64,000 nucleotides of DNA from Prostheceraeus crozeri (lineage: Eukaryota > Platyhelminthes > Polycladida > Euryleptidae), in NCBI GenBank assembly GCA_907163375.1, contig CAJQUW010001733.1:1-64000 (forward strand), given 5' to 3'. Below the pieces are notes generated by a model, which worked only from the letters and a program-made list of their open reading frames with translations, was not told the origin of the DNA and searched no databases. Both the position numbers and the translations under genes were made by a program. Positions 22,745-35,168 of this stretch are shown here, piece after piece; within the stretch, counting starts at the first letter, position 1; each line of letters starts with the position of its first letter.

Positions 22745-25700
22745 ATGTATCACAGCCTCGTTCCGTTCGTAACTAAACCAGTGGCTGATGCGATTCAGTG
22801 CACGATTAATCGAGCGGCATGGATTAACTGCGCTCTCCACTGAACTATACTTTAATGTCACATTACAATATGCTTGAGATGTTGGATTCTCTCTGAAGGT
22901 GGTTGAAAGCGATGATTGCTAAACCTAGGAGGAGTAGAATTAATAGAATGTGGTAGATATTGCTCACATAAAGGCTTCGAACTCGGTCGATCATTATACA
23001 ACTGCTGATTTAAAACAGAAGTGCAAATGGGCTATTCGCAGGCTCGTAAGCGTATATCCTTCTAAGGATGTAGGATGGATTTTTCCGACCGTTTTTGTCA
23101 GATGCTCGTGAGCCTGCTGCACGTACTTCACTAAAACAATGAATTTAACTGCATCTCCTAAAATAGGAACTCTTGCTGTTCATGATGTTAGGCAGTAAAA
23201 CTCAAACCGTGTATCTGGACAATTAGAAAATTTATCAATGATGGTCAGGAAAAGGAGGCTGTTACTAATGGTCAGGGTGAAAAAATTCACTTTTGCTCCT
23301 TTATATTTATTGACCGATAGTAAGTTAATTATGGCCTCACGATTCCTATTCTTGAGGCAATACCAAATGAACGATATTATTATTATCATTATTATTGACT
23401 GGCTATGTAAAATCGGACAAACAAGAAACCTTAGTATGCAGGTTTTCTATGATTCGATTCGACTCCAGCCTTGCTGATTCGCAGATCCCTGATGCTTTAT
23501 TAGAATCATGGTGTATTGAAATTACAAGACTTAAGCATACTACGATTTTTACAAAGCAGAAAGATTCAGATCTTTGTGCAGAGAACCTTTGAGGAAATAG
23601 ATCACACATCTGCACTAATTCCCCTTGATCAAATCATGTGACTTTTCATCTCCTTCATCAGAAATTTGCATCACTTTTCTTCAATGGATCGGAATTAACT
23701 TGTCAAAGTCAACTGAAAGTCTGAAAGCTCTCATACCACACACCTCTCAGTGCATGATGATCACTATTCCATATACAAGTAGGATTACAACACAAGTCTC
23801 ATCATTCCATGTCATTTTCATCGACATTGATCGATGTAGTGACAATGCTTCATCAAACGGCGACATCATTGCAAGCTCTCAGCTGCCCTAATTCTGAATC
23901 GGAGGGGCTTCCGGCTGCATTTCAAATATATGTAGAAGAATATTAATTGATAGAGTTTTCAAATATTTGAAGGTCAAGCATTCGCCTGGTTCTCATTTGT
24001 TGGTAGACGTCGCCACATTCTCTTGGCATGACTACTTGCAAATCTATGATAAGATCCTCTCATTCAATTATGTCTCTCATGTAAAGAAATCATCTTGGAA
24101 TGTCTCCGTCTGACTTCTGGAAAAAAGTAGAAATAGTTGGAGACATATTCGTGCATCTGTCAAGCAGTACGGAGATGACATTGTTAGCAACTCGATGCTA
24201 TTCATTTCAGGCAACCCAAACAGCTTGAAAACAAGTAAAACGCAAGATCGTGTGAACTGACTTGCGATAGTCTCTGTAAAACTGTTTCCCGAAGCTTCTT
24301 TTCTACGTCAGCGCAAGTTGTGAAAATACGAAGCTCATCAGCCAAACGTTACAAGTTACGTGTTTACACAAGCACGTGCACAAGTTTTGCAGAAGCCATA
24401 CCGGAATGCACATCAATTCACATGAGTCCATGTTCGTGCCAGTCGTCAGTCTGATGCTTTGGTGAATGCCACTCCGTCACTGTGGGAACCATTTTGACAG
24501 TCGGTCTGTAGAATTTGAAGGTCATTGCGCACACAGCAACCGATGGCTGCAGACAAATTCACAGACGGCTTTCTGGTAGACACCATGCTTCATCATAGAC
24601 GATTTGCCAGTAGTGTGTTTAAAGTAATATTGGAACTTATAGGTTATCTCCCAACGTTTTCAAATTTGTCTAAAATCCATAGGAATGAATCAATGTTCTG
24701 ACCTCACCGTCGGAGCAGAAAGCACTTGCGGTCAACAAAGTCATTCCCCGACAACTCGTGAAGCGATGATGACCAGGCCACATCCCTTATATTAATATGC
24801 TCGCCTTAATAATGGTGTGGAAAGGTAGTGGTCGTGGGAAGATTTCAAATAACAGTGGATGAGACGAAGAGGGAGAGAGAACAATGCACACACGAGTAAC
24901 AATGATGCGTCGAGCAGACGAAGTCAGATCAACCTGCAGACTTCGCTACACATCACGTGATCGTCTTTCTTGCAAATAATACTTGTCCGATCTGCATAAA
25001 TTCTTGCATGTGTGTAGAAAATATACTTAAGTACGTCTACCTGAAATTTGGTGACGACTGATTCATTTTTGCAGATTTTAGACAAATTTAAAAACCTGGG
25101 GGGAGGGAGATAACCCATTAGTACCGTAATATTTAATGAATGCCGGTCAAATATTTACTAACTTACTAATTTGTAAATCTCAAATTAACCCGGGAATGGC
25201 TGCAGCTTGAAATAGGGAGTTGTGTCGATGTTGGGACATGTATATTAGGCCTGCTGATGATTCCTGATATTGGATGAAATAGCAGCTATTCAGGCCTGTT
25301 TTCATTTGTCAACTGAGGATGCGACTCAATATTTAATTCTTCTGTCTACAGCATCCTTTATCTTGTTTTCGTGAAGGATCCCCAACCACACTAGCATCAA
25401 CGGAACACTCGGAGGTGCACTTTCTACATCGGGAGCGCCAACAAAGCTCGAACCAGAAGGACATCGACTGTCAGGATGGTCGCCGCACTGACGGAATAAC
25501 AACCTTCTCTTTCAATTCACGGAAGCACTAGTTTGAGATGTGCTTTGCGTGGAGACCTTTTTTTCGACATCCAAGCTGTAGCATCACCACAATCAGCTGC
25601 GAACAGGACCATAAGAATTCTAGCCATAGGAGTCAAAATATTACGAAATTCTTTCTTCAATTGTACAGCCAAGGAGGGAAAGAGAGAGAAAAGGATTTCC

Positions 25701-26011
25701 TTGTTTTACCTTCAATTGTGTTTCTCGAGGTTCACACATAACTCGCAGCAGAGACAATTCAGTAGACCAGTAGTAGTGGCACTTAATTCCATAATTTCAT
25801 CTGTCAGAAACAGTGATATCATTTCAAACGTCAGCAATCACCTAACCAGCGGTAATGAACGGTACCTGTGGTTCGAAGTGGATAATATCCGAATAGAAGA
25901 TAAACGGAAAATAGCCATCATGCTCAAAGCTAGACCAACACAAAACAGTAACTACTCGCAAAGAAAGGAATAAAGAGCACAAAATACATTTCAGCAGTTT
26001 CAAAAGTGAAC
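22745..26011. other. Unique spacer of the inverted duplication, first part; no gene recognised
   Basis: Short frames only. At about 23253-23330 a stretch (VKKFTFAPLYLLTDSK in one frame) matches, inverted, 34051-34125 at the 3' end of the minus-strand PLE (VKKITFSPLYLLTDSK), suggesting a small PLE-end fragment here. Nothing else supported. Confidence 0.45.
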
Positions 26012-26308
26012 ATGTAGTCTGGCAGCCAGAGCGAGTTTCTGCAGGGAACGAGGCCGAGTGTGAGACTTTCACAGAATGACCCCCTATGTTCCACCCTATG
26101 CCTACTTCGAATCTGTACGTCTGCCGAGTTCTAGTGAGTTCCTCTTCTTGTCAGACAGGATCAAAGAAAGACACATGTAAATCCAATGGGACGCAGATTG
26201 CAATTTTTGGCTAAAATGAAATTTTGTATGTTTTCTCTCATTAAACGAAAAGTACTAAGCACAGAGTCATCATTTTTGACATGGAATGTCTTCAGGTGAT
26301 TTCCTTGA
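26012..26308 (+). repeat. Dispersed repeat shared with 63643-63929
   Basis: About 290 bp, from GTCTGGCAGCCAGAGCGAG to GGAATGTCTTCAGGTGATTT, match 63643-63929 in the same orientation with scattered changes. No terminal repeats or coding frame were identified, so the class is unknown. Confidence 0.75.
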
Positions 26309-27257
26309 CAAAGGCTAAATTAAACGCCATGGGCAATCTACACCTCATTTTCATTTTCATTGATTTTTTCAAATGCTCATAAGAAAGGGGCCGGTTTAAG
26401 AAATTATCAGCGCAAGATCCCAACCTCACAATGAGACAGTTAAGAATATCAGCTGCCACAGCGAATCAGTGCGCTGGTAACAATTGCAAGTCAATGCATA
26501 TAGGGTATTGTATGAACGTCTGTGTAATATTTATTTAGACATCCTTGCCTTCATTATGACACACACTTTCATTTCATTCTGTATTTGTGCATGCAATAAC
26601 TTGAATATACATGTACACATAGCTTTCAAAATTCATTGAAATTAAGATCAGTGTCAAATTAGTAACTTGAATGCCTCAATATTCATGCTGTCTGGTGTGT
26701 AAATAGGAATCCGTTGTGGACCGAATGCCAATGGTGTTAGAGCACGCTAGTCACTGACTTCAGGGGCATCCGAGAGTGGTGCAGGGCTGTTGTTAGTTTG
26801 ATGGTAAGTGACTTGGGCTAGATTGCTGCTCTTGTGTGTCCGATTTGGCACCTTCGGGTGCTTCTTGCAACTGTGAAGAAGTGATGTAATAGATGGGGAA
26901 TGATATTATAGAGCGGGTGCAGCCTTCAACTATTGCATGTTTGAATAGATCTAAGACGATCATCAACAAACATTTTCGTGTCTGTTCTAATACAACTAAT
27001 CTAGTCAAAGTGAAAAGTCGGATTTCCATGGATATAGTCAATTCCTCGAGCATTCTCCATCCGTGATAATGATCTTGATAACAATATGTGGTGGACATGA
27101 GCATTTAATACATTTGTGTTCAGTGTTTCATGCTTAACCGCAGCCTCAGCCATAGGCTAGTCAGTCCAATTCACGAAAATCTAGGCTAACTTTCATGAAA
27201 ATTAATCAATCTCTCGCCCGGTATAATTGAATTGGACATCAACAAGCGATTTTCTCG
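26309..27257. other. Unique spacer of the inverted duplication, second part; no gene recognised
   Basis: Frames up to 103 codons without domains. Nothing assigned. Confidence 0.4.
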
Positions 27258-27847
27258 TGCACAGGTTTCATTCTCATGTGATCGAACATCGCTAAGCTTC
27301 CCCCAATCTCTTTGCACTTTTAATCCATGAATGCAATGACAAAAGAGAATAAGCGCTGTTCCATGCAATGTTTTCATTGAGACAGATTATTTTGTCTTAT
27401 CGTGCCAATGGCATGTGTTTATGAAAGAGCTGAAAATGAAACATCTGTCGGTTGTCTTTTTATCTCCATTCGGCAAGCTGCTTTACTAAGTCGCATTACA
27501 CAAATACAGGTGATACAGAGACGCAAACAATGTTTCGGAAGAATACCAAGAGAATTCATGAAACGAATCTAATCATTTCTATAAAAAACGGATCAACATA
27601 TTTTACAACTGTTTGAACAGAACAGATGTGGAGCTTTAATGACTTCTATAGAAAAGTATTTAAATGGCAGAGAAATGGCAAGTTATTCAGAAAGAGTTTC
27701 TGGATTTGAGAGTTTGAATCAGGTTTCAGAGAACAACCAACGGTAAGTTTGATATTCACATTTCAGATCATTGCATTAGTTGGCATCAAACACGGAAAAT
27801 GTGAAGACCGCAGTTAGCTGATTGTGACTAAATCGGTTGAAACAGAC

Positions 27848-29048
27848 TACAGTATTGTGCAAATTAATATGAACAAAAGGACATATTTCTTATGTTATCA
27901 CTTAATGTTGTTTGACTTGCTTTATTCTATCTTACATGAATAGAATGACTCGTGTACTTGCACAGATGTTAACATTTGACCTTTTCATTGCCAGACGTAG
28001 GTGTTCAATGCAACATTGACGCAGATAATTGATTTTGAATTCAAAAGTTCAAATTCCACAAAATAGCAAATTTTGGTCTTTCTCACAAAACTTGGGGAGA
28101 ATTTGAATTTTGAATTTGAACTTGCTACTTTTGTCACTAATCACATTTTATCTCTGCCAGTAAGCATGGACATCTCACCAGAGACGCGTAGCAAGATTGA
28201 CACTCAGACAGTAATACACGAAAATGACTCAACGCGCTATCGCATCTGAATGCTCGGTTTCGCTTGGTGCAGTGAATAATATTTTGAAATTGCATCAAAA
28301 TACGGACAGCCTTCAACCGCGACGCATTGGTAAATGTGGAAGAAAAAAGAAGACAACGCCACGAGATGATTCAGAGATTATCAGGATGAGGAGACTCAAC
28401 CTAAGAATGACAAGTCATGAGCTTTAAGTCGAAATTGAACATGCCGGGGTATCTATTGACAGCTCAACTGTGCGTCGACGGTTGCTCGCGATCGGGAGCA
28501 AAGCTCGTCGACCACTGGGGCTGCTTCTCATACAAGGGACCCGGATGTCTCATTCCAATCGAGGGGATGATGAATTCCGATCGATATGTTCATTTGATTG
28601 AAACTCGGATTGTCTCTGAGTTGGAACGAACGCCGAACACAATTTTCCAACAAGATTTGGCACCGTGCCATACAAGCCGAAAAGCCAAAGCTTGTCTTGA
28701 AGAGAACAATATTTGCGTCCTCGATTGGCCGGGAAACTCCCCTGATGTATCTCAGATCGAAAATTTGTGGCATATCTGCAAAGCGCAACTGAGAAAGATT
28801 GATTGCTCATCGAAACAAAAGATGATAGCAGCTCTTATTAAGGTATGGTTCCATGATGAAAAGATCTCATCAGTGTGCGAAAAATTGGTCGATTCAATGC
28901 CAAGTCGTGTCTCAGCATTGCTGAAGGTAAAGGGTGGCCACATTATGTATTGAAAGACAATATTTCATTTTACATTGAAAATAAAATTCAATCATGCTGG
29001 AATTCATGTATTTTTACTTTTGTTCACATTAATTTGCACAATACTGTA
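27848..29048 (+). mobile_element. Tc1-type transposon, internally deleted, inserted in right arm
   Basis: The element runs 27850-29046, flanked by TA. Terminal inverted repeats of about 30 bp begin CAGTATTGTGCAAATTAAT and differ by about one base, suggesting a fairly recent insertion. The left arm of the duplication has the empty site at 22130-22148, so insertion followed duplication (or followed separation of the arms). Confidence 0.9.
28166..28953 (+). pseudogene. Tc1-family transposase, broken
   Basis: Recognisable parts in order: N-terminus MDISPETRSKI, a helix-turn-helix (TQRAIASECSVSLGAVNNIL), the GRKKKTTPRDD linker, SSTVRRRLL, then WGCFSYKGPG, QQDLAPCHTS with the second catalytic Asp, and GNSPDVSQIENLW with the Glu of a DD34E triad. 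The segment between KARRP (near 28515) and the WGCF motif is missing, taking the first Asp with it (about 100 residues). A frame slip near 28200 and an in-frame stop at 28425-28427 are also seen. It cannot make an active enzyme. Confidence 0.9.
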
Positions 29049-29073
29049 TGTGTTTATCGGCCTATGCCTGTTT

Positions 29074-29259
29074 GAAAGAAAATATCCGTCTTTTTCTTCG
29101 ACCGTTTTATTTAAGATAAAGATGAAAAGAAAAATTTAATAACAGAACCCAAAGTTTCGGCGTTGAACAGAACACGAAAATGTCGTTTCTTTTATTTTGC
29201 TTTTCTTTCTATCTTTATCTTAAATAAAACGGTCGAAGAAAAAACGGATGCTTTCTTTC
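29074..29259. repeat. Fold-back element, right-arm copy
   Basis: Same inverted repeat as 21939-22112, with CTTCGACCGTTTTATTTAAG and its complement around a somewhat longer loop. It lies just outside the Tc1 right end. Confidence 0.75.
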
Positions 29260-30896
29260 ATATCACTATTCCGGCCAATGGCATTGAAGCAGATTATTCT
29301 AAGGCATTTTGTTTGAACATTAGGAGCGACTGTTTTAATAATACTGAGTCTCAGAATTAGTCATTTATTTGTATTACATGTATATTTAGACTCTGAGCTT
29401 AACAAGTCATGTTTCTTGAAATTTACATCTACAGTAGCTGCATGTATATATCCACTTTCATAAGGAAATACTTTCACAAGTGAAAAGTGAACTTTCAACT
29501 ATGAAATGTCCACTGACGGAGATAATAAGTAATAGAACAATGCATATACTGACATGCAGGCAACAATTAACACCAATTACACTTTGCAGCATCAAAACTC
29601 TTTGGTTGTCGGCCCGATGACAAATTCAAATCTAATTTCATGTTCAAGTTTCAAAAGTCATGTAAATTAGATACTCTGATTTGAATCTTCTCCAAAACTT
29701 TGTTTCCGGCTGCATTACATGTTCCTTGGCGGCTTATCTGAAGATATTTTAGTGTGGCTTGTAGGCGCAGTAACTTAGGCACTTTGCCAGCAGTGAGATG
29801 AAAGTGACATTTAATGAATGTCCTTCAAAATTTCTCTAACTAAATCTCAATCAAAAGTAATTCTGCCTCAATCGAATCATGCAAACGATGCATGCAGACA
29901 GCTTGAATTTCTAACATATGTTGTTGTGAAGTTAGTGGCAAGTAGTCGACCATCACAACCTGCAGTGAATGAATTCAATACCCGGACAAATTCATCGCTC
30001 CCATCACTGCGTACATAATTGCATGGATAATCAAGACAATCATAATATTTTACATGAAATCCAATTCACCAGCAAGAACACTTTGCAAAGACACAAACAA
30101 TTACATTGATCTATGAATCTGAAGATCATCCATCATTTCATTTGAATATGTAGTGGAATTCATGAATATACAATATCTTCGAAACAGTGAAATGTACGGT
30201 GCTGTAGAACACAAGATCCTGGCCGCTCGACAATAGAAATTGACACTTTGCCAGATACTTGAACCCGTTCCATCTCCGAAGTTTCTCCCTGCAGCTAATA
30301 CTTGCGTAGATAAATGTGTGATTTAATGATTTGACAAAAAGTAGCTTTAAGTCACCTTGATCATGCATGAGCGGATATGCACCTTTTGTAACAACTCAAA
30401 ATGAGTTTTTGTGTTATTCTTCAATAGCTCCGATAACTGTATTCTGCAATTTCCTTTTTCAATGATGGATGAGATGAAACTTCTCTCTCTCCGCATTAAT
30501 CAAGTGAAAAAACTGTCTGATTTCAGGTGTAGATGTTTTGTAGCATTTTAAAAATAATTTTTATCTTATAATGATAATTTCTGACAATGAATCAGTTGGA
30601 ATATAAGGCGAAGTCTCAATTATAGCCGTGACGTTTTGACTGCACATTGTCACAATAACTGCATGAACGTGATTTGACTTTGGTTTACAGATAGCTCGCT
30701 CAGATCGTCGTTTTGATCGTAAGACAACCAAGTACAGTATGGCATTAATCCATGATGACATTCAAATCAGGATAGTTTGTATAAGAAGATAAATATCATC
30801 ATGAGAGACATGAACATCGTGTTAAGTTACCACATGGCGTCATTCTCAGATGGCTTACTTGATCACAAGTCTTCAGAACGTCTTCATTATTTTCAG

Positions 30897-31762
30897 ATAA
30901 TGCACAGAATGAAAGTAGTTATCGCAGTTGAAATTGTGGTTGTCGCAATCGCATGGAACGTCAACGCTCGCCATACCAGTGGAAAATCCAGTTCAGGACG
31001 TTTCAGTGCCTCCGCAAAGATGGAACGCAGTGGAAACTCCACCGAGAGCTCAGGTGAAGAAAGAATGATATCAGGAAACAGCACCATGACAGAAGGAAGT
31101 GGAAGAAGTAGCAGAGTCAGTGAAGGAGAGAAAGGTCAGCAAAAAGGAGGCAAAGGAAAGAGACAGCAGAAGGGAGAAGGTCAAGGAATGATGGGTGGCC
31201 GACGAGAAGGGGAGAAGGCCGACGAGAGGGCGGAGAAGGCCGACGAGAGAGCGTAAAAGGTGAAGGAATGAGAGATGTCCGACAGGAAGGCGGAGAAGGC
31301 CGACAAGAAGGCGGAGAAGGTCAAGGAATGAGAGGTGGCCGACAAGAAGGCGGAGAAGGCCGACGAGAGGGCGGAGAAGGCCGACAAGAAGGCGGAGAAG
31401 GGCGACGAGAGGGCGGAGAAGGCCGACAAGAAGGCGGAGAAGGGCGACAAGAAGGCGGAGAAGGGCGACGAGATCAAGGAGAAGGTCAAGGAATGAGAGG
31501 TGGCCGACAAAAGGGCGGAGAAGGCCGACAAGAGGGCTGAGAAGGCCGACGGGATCAAGGAGAAGGTCAAGGAATGAGAGGTGGCCGACAGGAAGGTGGA
31601 GAAGGTCAAGGAGAACGTCAGCGAAGCGGTCATCAGGGAGAGCGAAAAGAAGGCGGACATCAACGAGGAGGAAAGGGCAACAAAAAACAAAAGAAAAGTA
31701 GCATGAAGGCAGAAAAGAAAGTGTCAGGAAGACACAACACAAAAGTGGAAACTCAACTGTGA
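30897..31762 (+). CDS. Secreted Lys/Ala/Glu-rich repeat protein gene, right copy (frame-broken)
   Basis: Counterpart of the minus-strand gene at 18-19.8 kb. The acceptor TTATTTTCAG ends at 30896. ATG 30900-30902 starts MHRMKVVIAVEIVVVAIAWN (signal peptide), then a Ser-rich segment with NST sequons and the GQQKGGKGKRQQKGEG segment. The signal-peptide frame stops after three KADERA-type units (31254-31256). The repeat domain runs to about 31620. An open frame at the 3' end gives KVSGRHNTKVETQL, which matches the left copy's end (KVSRKHNTKVETLL). A poly(A) signal AATAAA lies at 31948-31953. The frame upstream of the acceptor is open in both copies (MYKKINIIMRDMN...), so a longer N-terminus cannot be excluded. 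Confidence 0.55.
31160..31620 (+). repeat. Coding tandem repeat, 21-bp units, right copy (~0.46 kb)
   Basis: GCCGACAAGAAGGCGGAGAAG units with the same GTCAAGGAATGAGAGGTG spacer as the left copy, about one third as long. Confidence 0.85.
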
Positions 31763-32332
31763 GTGGTTAAAAAGAGATTTTTTGAAGGGTTCAACAATCT
31801 CGATGTGAAGGAAGCGGAGATGTGTTTCAGTGTTACTTCAAAGAACTTTCAATGTCAATGAATTTCGATGTTTTCATAAAGGCTTTGGCATTTGTACTTT
31901 ATTGAATTGGTTGATGTCTAAATTGTTCTTGATTGAATTTTGTTGACAATAAAAATCACAATCTAATCACACTTTTCTTTCATTCTCTGATGACTATCAA
32001 CCAACAATACTGAAGTTTTTTTTAGAAGCTCAATATCATGGAAACATCCGACTTCTTGAAAAGCCCAACTTATTGAATATGGCATGCATTCTGTGACCTC
32101 ACTGCGGCTCTCTTATGATGCAACACCAAACATTTGCAATGCTACAGTGATAGATTGACACCAGGGCTGTGGACCCGACGGGCTCTCTCATCGGCTCCGA
32201 CTCCGATCTTGTGTAGAATTTGAGAAGGCCGAGTCATCCACGTACCCGGTTCCTCTATCGAATTTGAAGCAAGGCCGTGTTCAGATACTATGCAAGCTCT
32301 ATTTGGTGCGACGATTCACCCTGGCTGCTTCA

Positions 32333-32636
32333 TCATGCACGAAAGACTGACTAACTTAACATGTACAGCGCAGCAAACTCTTGACATAACTCACGAAAAT
32401 CAAGATGCAAATCAATTGAAAATTCTATAGAAGCAACATGCTAAAAATAAGGACACAGAAAGTAGCATGAAGAAGAAAGTTGTGAAGAATTATTCACAAA
32501 TTGCGTCAGAGAAGCAACTGATTGTCTTTTGATAGCATCACTATCGGCGCTCTTGATTTGTATATTGATTTAACGTGAGTTGTGTCAAAAGTTTGCTGCA
32601 CTACACATACTAGGTTAGTCAGTCGTTCGTGCATGA
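32333..32636. mobile_element. MITE with ~65-bp terminal inverted repeats
   Basis: TCATGCACGAAAGACTGACT at the left end is mirrored by AGTCAGTCGTTCGTGCATGA at the right. The inverted match continues about 65 bp each side, through GCAGCAAAC and the AACTCACG block. The interior is AT-rich and non-coding. The target duplication is unclear. It lies just outside the inverted duplication's outer edge. Confidence 0.7.
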
Positions 32637-32906
32637 TCAAGCCGTCAGGGCATTGCCTATACCAGAAATGGCTCCAGACATGGGGAGCTCCACCGTTGCT
32701 GTAAGTCGTGTAACTGCCATTTCTGTTCTCACTTTGATACGTGTAGCCAGATTATGCCGCAGACACGTGTATTTATTATACATAGATATCGGGAGAATTC
32801 GTCTTCCTGCTGTTATCGTTGCTACATGGTCTTCCTGATTCCCACCTTTTCCTCAAACACCTAAAGTATATCAGCTAGTGAGGAATGAATGCTAAATCTT
32901 TGCTTG

Positions 32907-32960
32907 AGAGAGAGAGAGAGAGGGAGGGAGGAAGAGAGAGAGAGAGAGAGAGAAAAAAAA
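32907..32960. repeat. GA microsatellite
   Basis: Runs of GAGAGA broken by GGGAGGGAGG, ending in an A run, immediately before the plus-strand PLE fragment. Confidence 0.9.
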
Positions 32961-32964
32961 CTCT

Positions 32965-33918
32965 GTATCGGAAGACATAAAATTCACCACAGAGGTTCCC
33001 AAAGAAGAAGACTATCTAGACTTTTTAGATATTAGTATTCGACCAAATAGCAATGAGATAGAATATAAATGGTGCACCAAAGAAATGCACTCTGGTATTT
33101 CTCTCAATAAACACAGCTGGGTCCCACATCATGTAAAATCGAAATACATCAAGAATAGCCAAACTAATGTAGCTAGTAGATGTTCGGACAAAAGTAAAAA
33201 ACATGAAGCTATGACGAGGCTTAACAACCGATTTAGACAAAATGGCTTTACGAATCGTGACATAAATTAAAAAAAACAAATACATAAATAATAAAGAAAT
33301 TAACGAAACATTTGTTCCTTGCACTATACACTTTGTTAGTGATAGCTGTAACAGAAAATTACACAAATAAACTCGCTAAACAATGTGATCGCCCTATCAA
33401 AATCATCAGCAAACCTGGTCCCACTTTAGAGACAGTTATTAATAAAAGAAATCGTAATAATAAGAAACACAATTCTTATCATCTCTGCTCTCTTTTACCA
33501 CAAAAATATTCTTGTGGGGTCCCACTTTAGAGACAGTAAAAGAAATCGTAATAATAAGAAACACAATTATTGTCATCTCTGCTCTCTTTTACCACAAAAC
33601 TATTCCTGTGGTGACCGGTTTTTAGTTTATAAGCTGAAATGTAATTTATGTGATGATTTTTGTATAGGTCAAACTAACCGCCCGTTTATTAAACGCTAAA
33701 ATGAGCATAGAAGAGATTTGATCAATAAGAACAAAAGAAATGCCCTTTACGAACACGGTATGAAAGTGCACCAGTTCAGTGACATCTCCATCTCTCACTT
33801 CGACATCGATATTATGGACAAAAGTCATAGCGCTGTGAACTGCAGACTGTCCGAAGTTCGATTGATTAAATCTCTTGCCCCAGCCATTAACCGCAAATAC
33901 GTACTCTCAAGTTTCTAA
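32965..33918 (+). mobile_element. Penelope-like retroelement fragment: RT C-terminus plus GIY-YIG endonuclease
   Basis: The first part (LDFLDISIRPNSNEIEYKW...MHSGISLNKHSW...RLNNRFRQNGF) is the C-terminal thumb/linker of a PLE reverse transcriptase. It is followed by VSDSCNRKLHK and IKIISKPGPTLETV, then a Cys-pair GIY-YIG domain (YKLKCNLCDDFCIGQTNRPF, HRRDL, and EVRLIKSLAPAINRKY at the end). The 5' part (RT palm) is missing, as is common for PLEs. The reading is interrupted in several places. A tandem duplication of about 98 bp (GGTCCCACTTTAGAGACAG at 33418 and 33518) lies between linker and endonuclease. Confidence 0.8.
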
Positions 33919-34644
33919 CTACGCAGTACTTGAACTCTGTTTCCGTGCTTCTATATTTAATGTGGGTCATCAAATGCTGTTGTACAGAAGTCGGCCCATC
34001 GACGTGTCAGTGGCACGAAGCGTTGACATTTTATTGTATATACTTATTTTAACTTACTATCGGTCAATAAGTATAAAGGAGAGAAAGTGATTTTTTTCAC
34101 CATGACCACAAGTAAATGCTTGTTTCTGTGACTGCACTTTGACACCAGCTCACTTCCCCTGTTTAACAATTTGCCAGTCTTGTTTGTCAGAATGAAATAT
34201 TTTTCATAAAGACACAAATCACATTTGGATATACCAGGCTTGAACGGCTTGTATCTCCTCCTTATTGACCATACTACTTTAGGATTTTTGTTGCCTACTT
34301 TCAATTTCCAGTATTCTTTCGATAGTTCGGTTTCAATTTTGTATTTCTCATGATTGAAAGATTTTTTATGATTTGCAAATTCTTAATTTAAAAGTTCCTT
34401 CACATGTTCCGATGTATTTCATCTCTTCATATTTGGCGTCGTCGCAAGAGATTGTTGCTTCAGGAATTCTTTGTGAGACATTCGTTTCTCAGGGGACACG
34501 AATGTCTCGACAGTTGCACATTTTATCATCATTTGTCTTCCCCTCTTTTCAATATTTTCTTGTTATGTCCGATGTAAAATTCTATCCGCTATTTTGGTGC
34601 CAGCTTTTGGAACAGAATTCCATCAGAGTTCGTCATCACAAATG

Positions 34645-34785
34645 TCACCCAATCAAAAACCACTACCCACACCGCCTCCCCCCACTCCTCCCCACCCCTC
34701 ACTCACACCCCCCATAACATAACTAACCCTGCCATGCCCGCACTTCAAACCTATCTTCACCCACCTACCTACTCACCCTATGTGG
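34645..34785. repeat. C-rich low-complexity stretch
   Basis: Cytosine-rich, guanine-poor sequence (CCTCCCCCCACTCCTCCCCA and similar) lying within the minus-strand PLE span. Possibly a later insertion or microsatellite expansion. Confidence 0.7.
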
Positions 34786-35168
34786 GGGGCAAGTGCTCTG
34801 GAAGCCATTCGAAAGTACATAAGGCAGACAAGTGGAGTGGCACAGTGAAGGACTACGAACTCGTTCATTTTTTTTAAATTCCTTTAATTTTCTATGTTAT
34901 TCATGAATGATGTTATGGTGTTAATGCAGTCACATGCATGAATTTGCCGTGAATATAGTATTCTCTCTCTCTATGTCCGATCCAGAAATAATCTGCTTCA
35001 CGTTAGCATGCAGCTGTAGCTCAACTACGAGGGTAGTGCTCTAAAAATTGGCTACAAATTTCAAATCTCTAGCGCAAGTGAATTTTTTATAGATGTCTAT
35101 TGTCTGTCAGATAGTTTTGCTATCCGCCAATTTAAGAATCTAAATCTGCAGAAGATTTTCAAATTGTT

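Larger units (their letters stand above)
27258..32222. repeat. Right arm of the large inverted duplication
   Basis: Reverse complement of 17432-22744 (see that entry). It carries the right gene copy at 30897-31762, the fold-back element at 29074-29259 and the Tc1 insertion at 27850-29046, which is absent from the left arm. Confidence 0.9.

Noticed and set aside
30893-31742. Minus-strand frames of 64-223 codons over the right gene copy
   Set aside because: Antisense shadows of the repeat gene, whose signal peptide and acceptor are on the plus strand.
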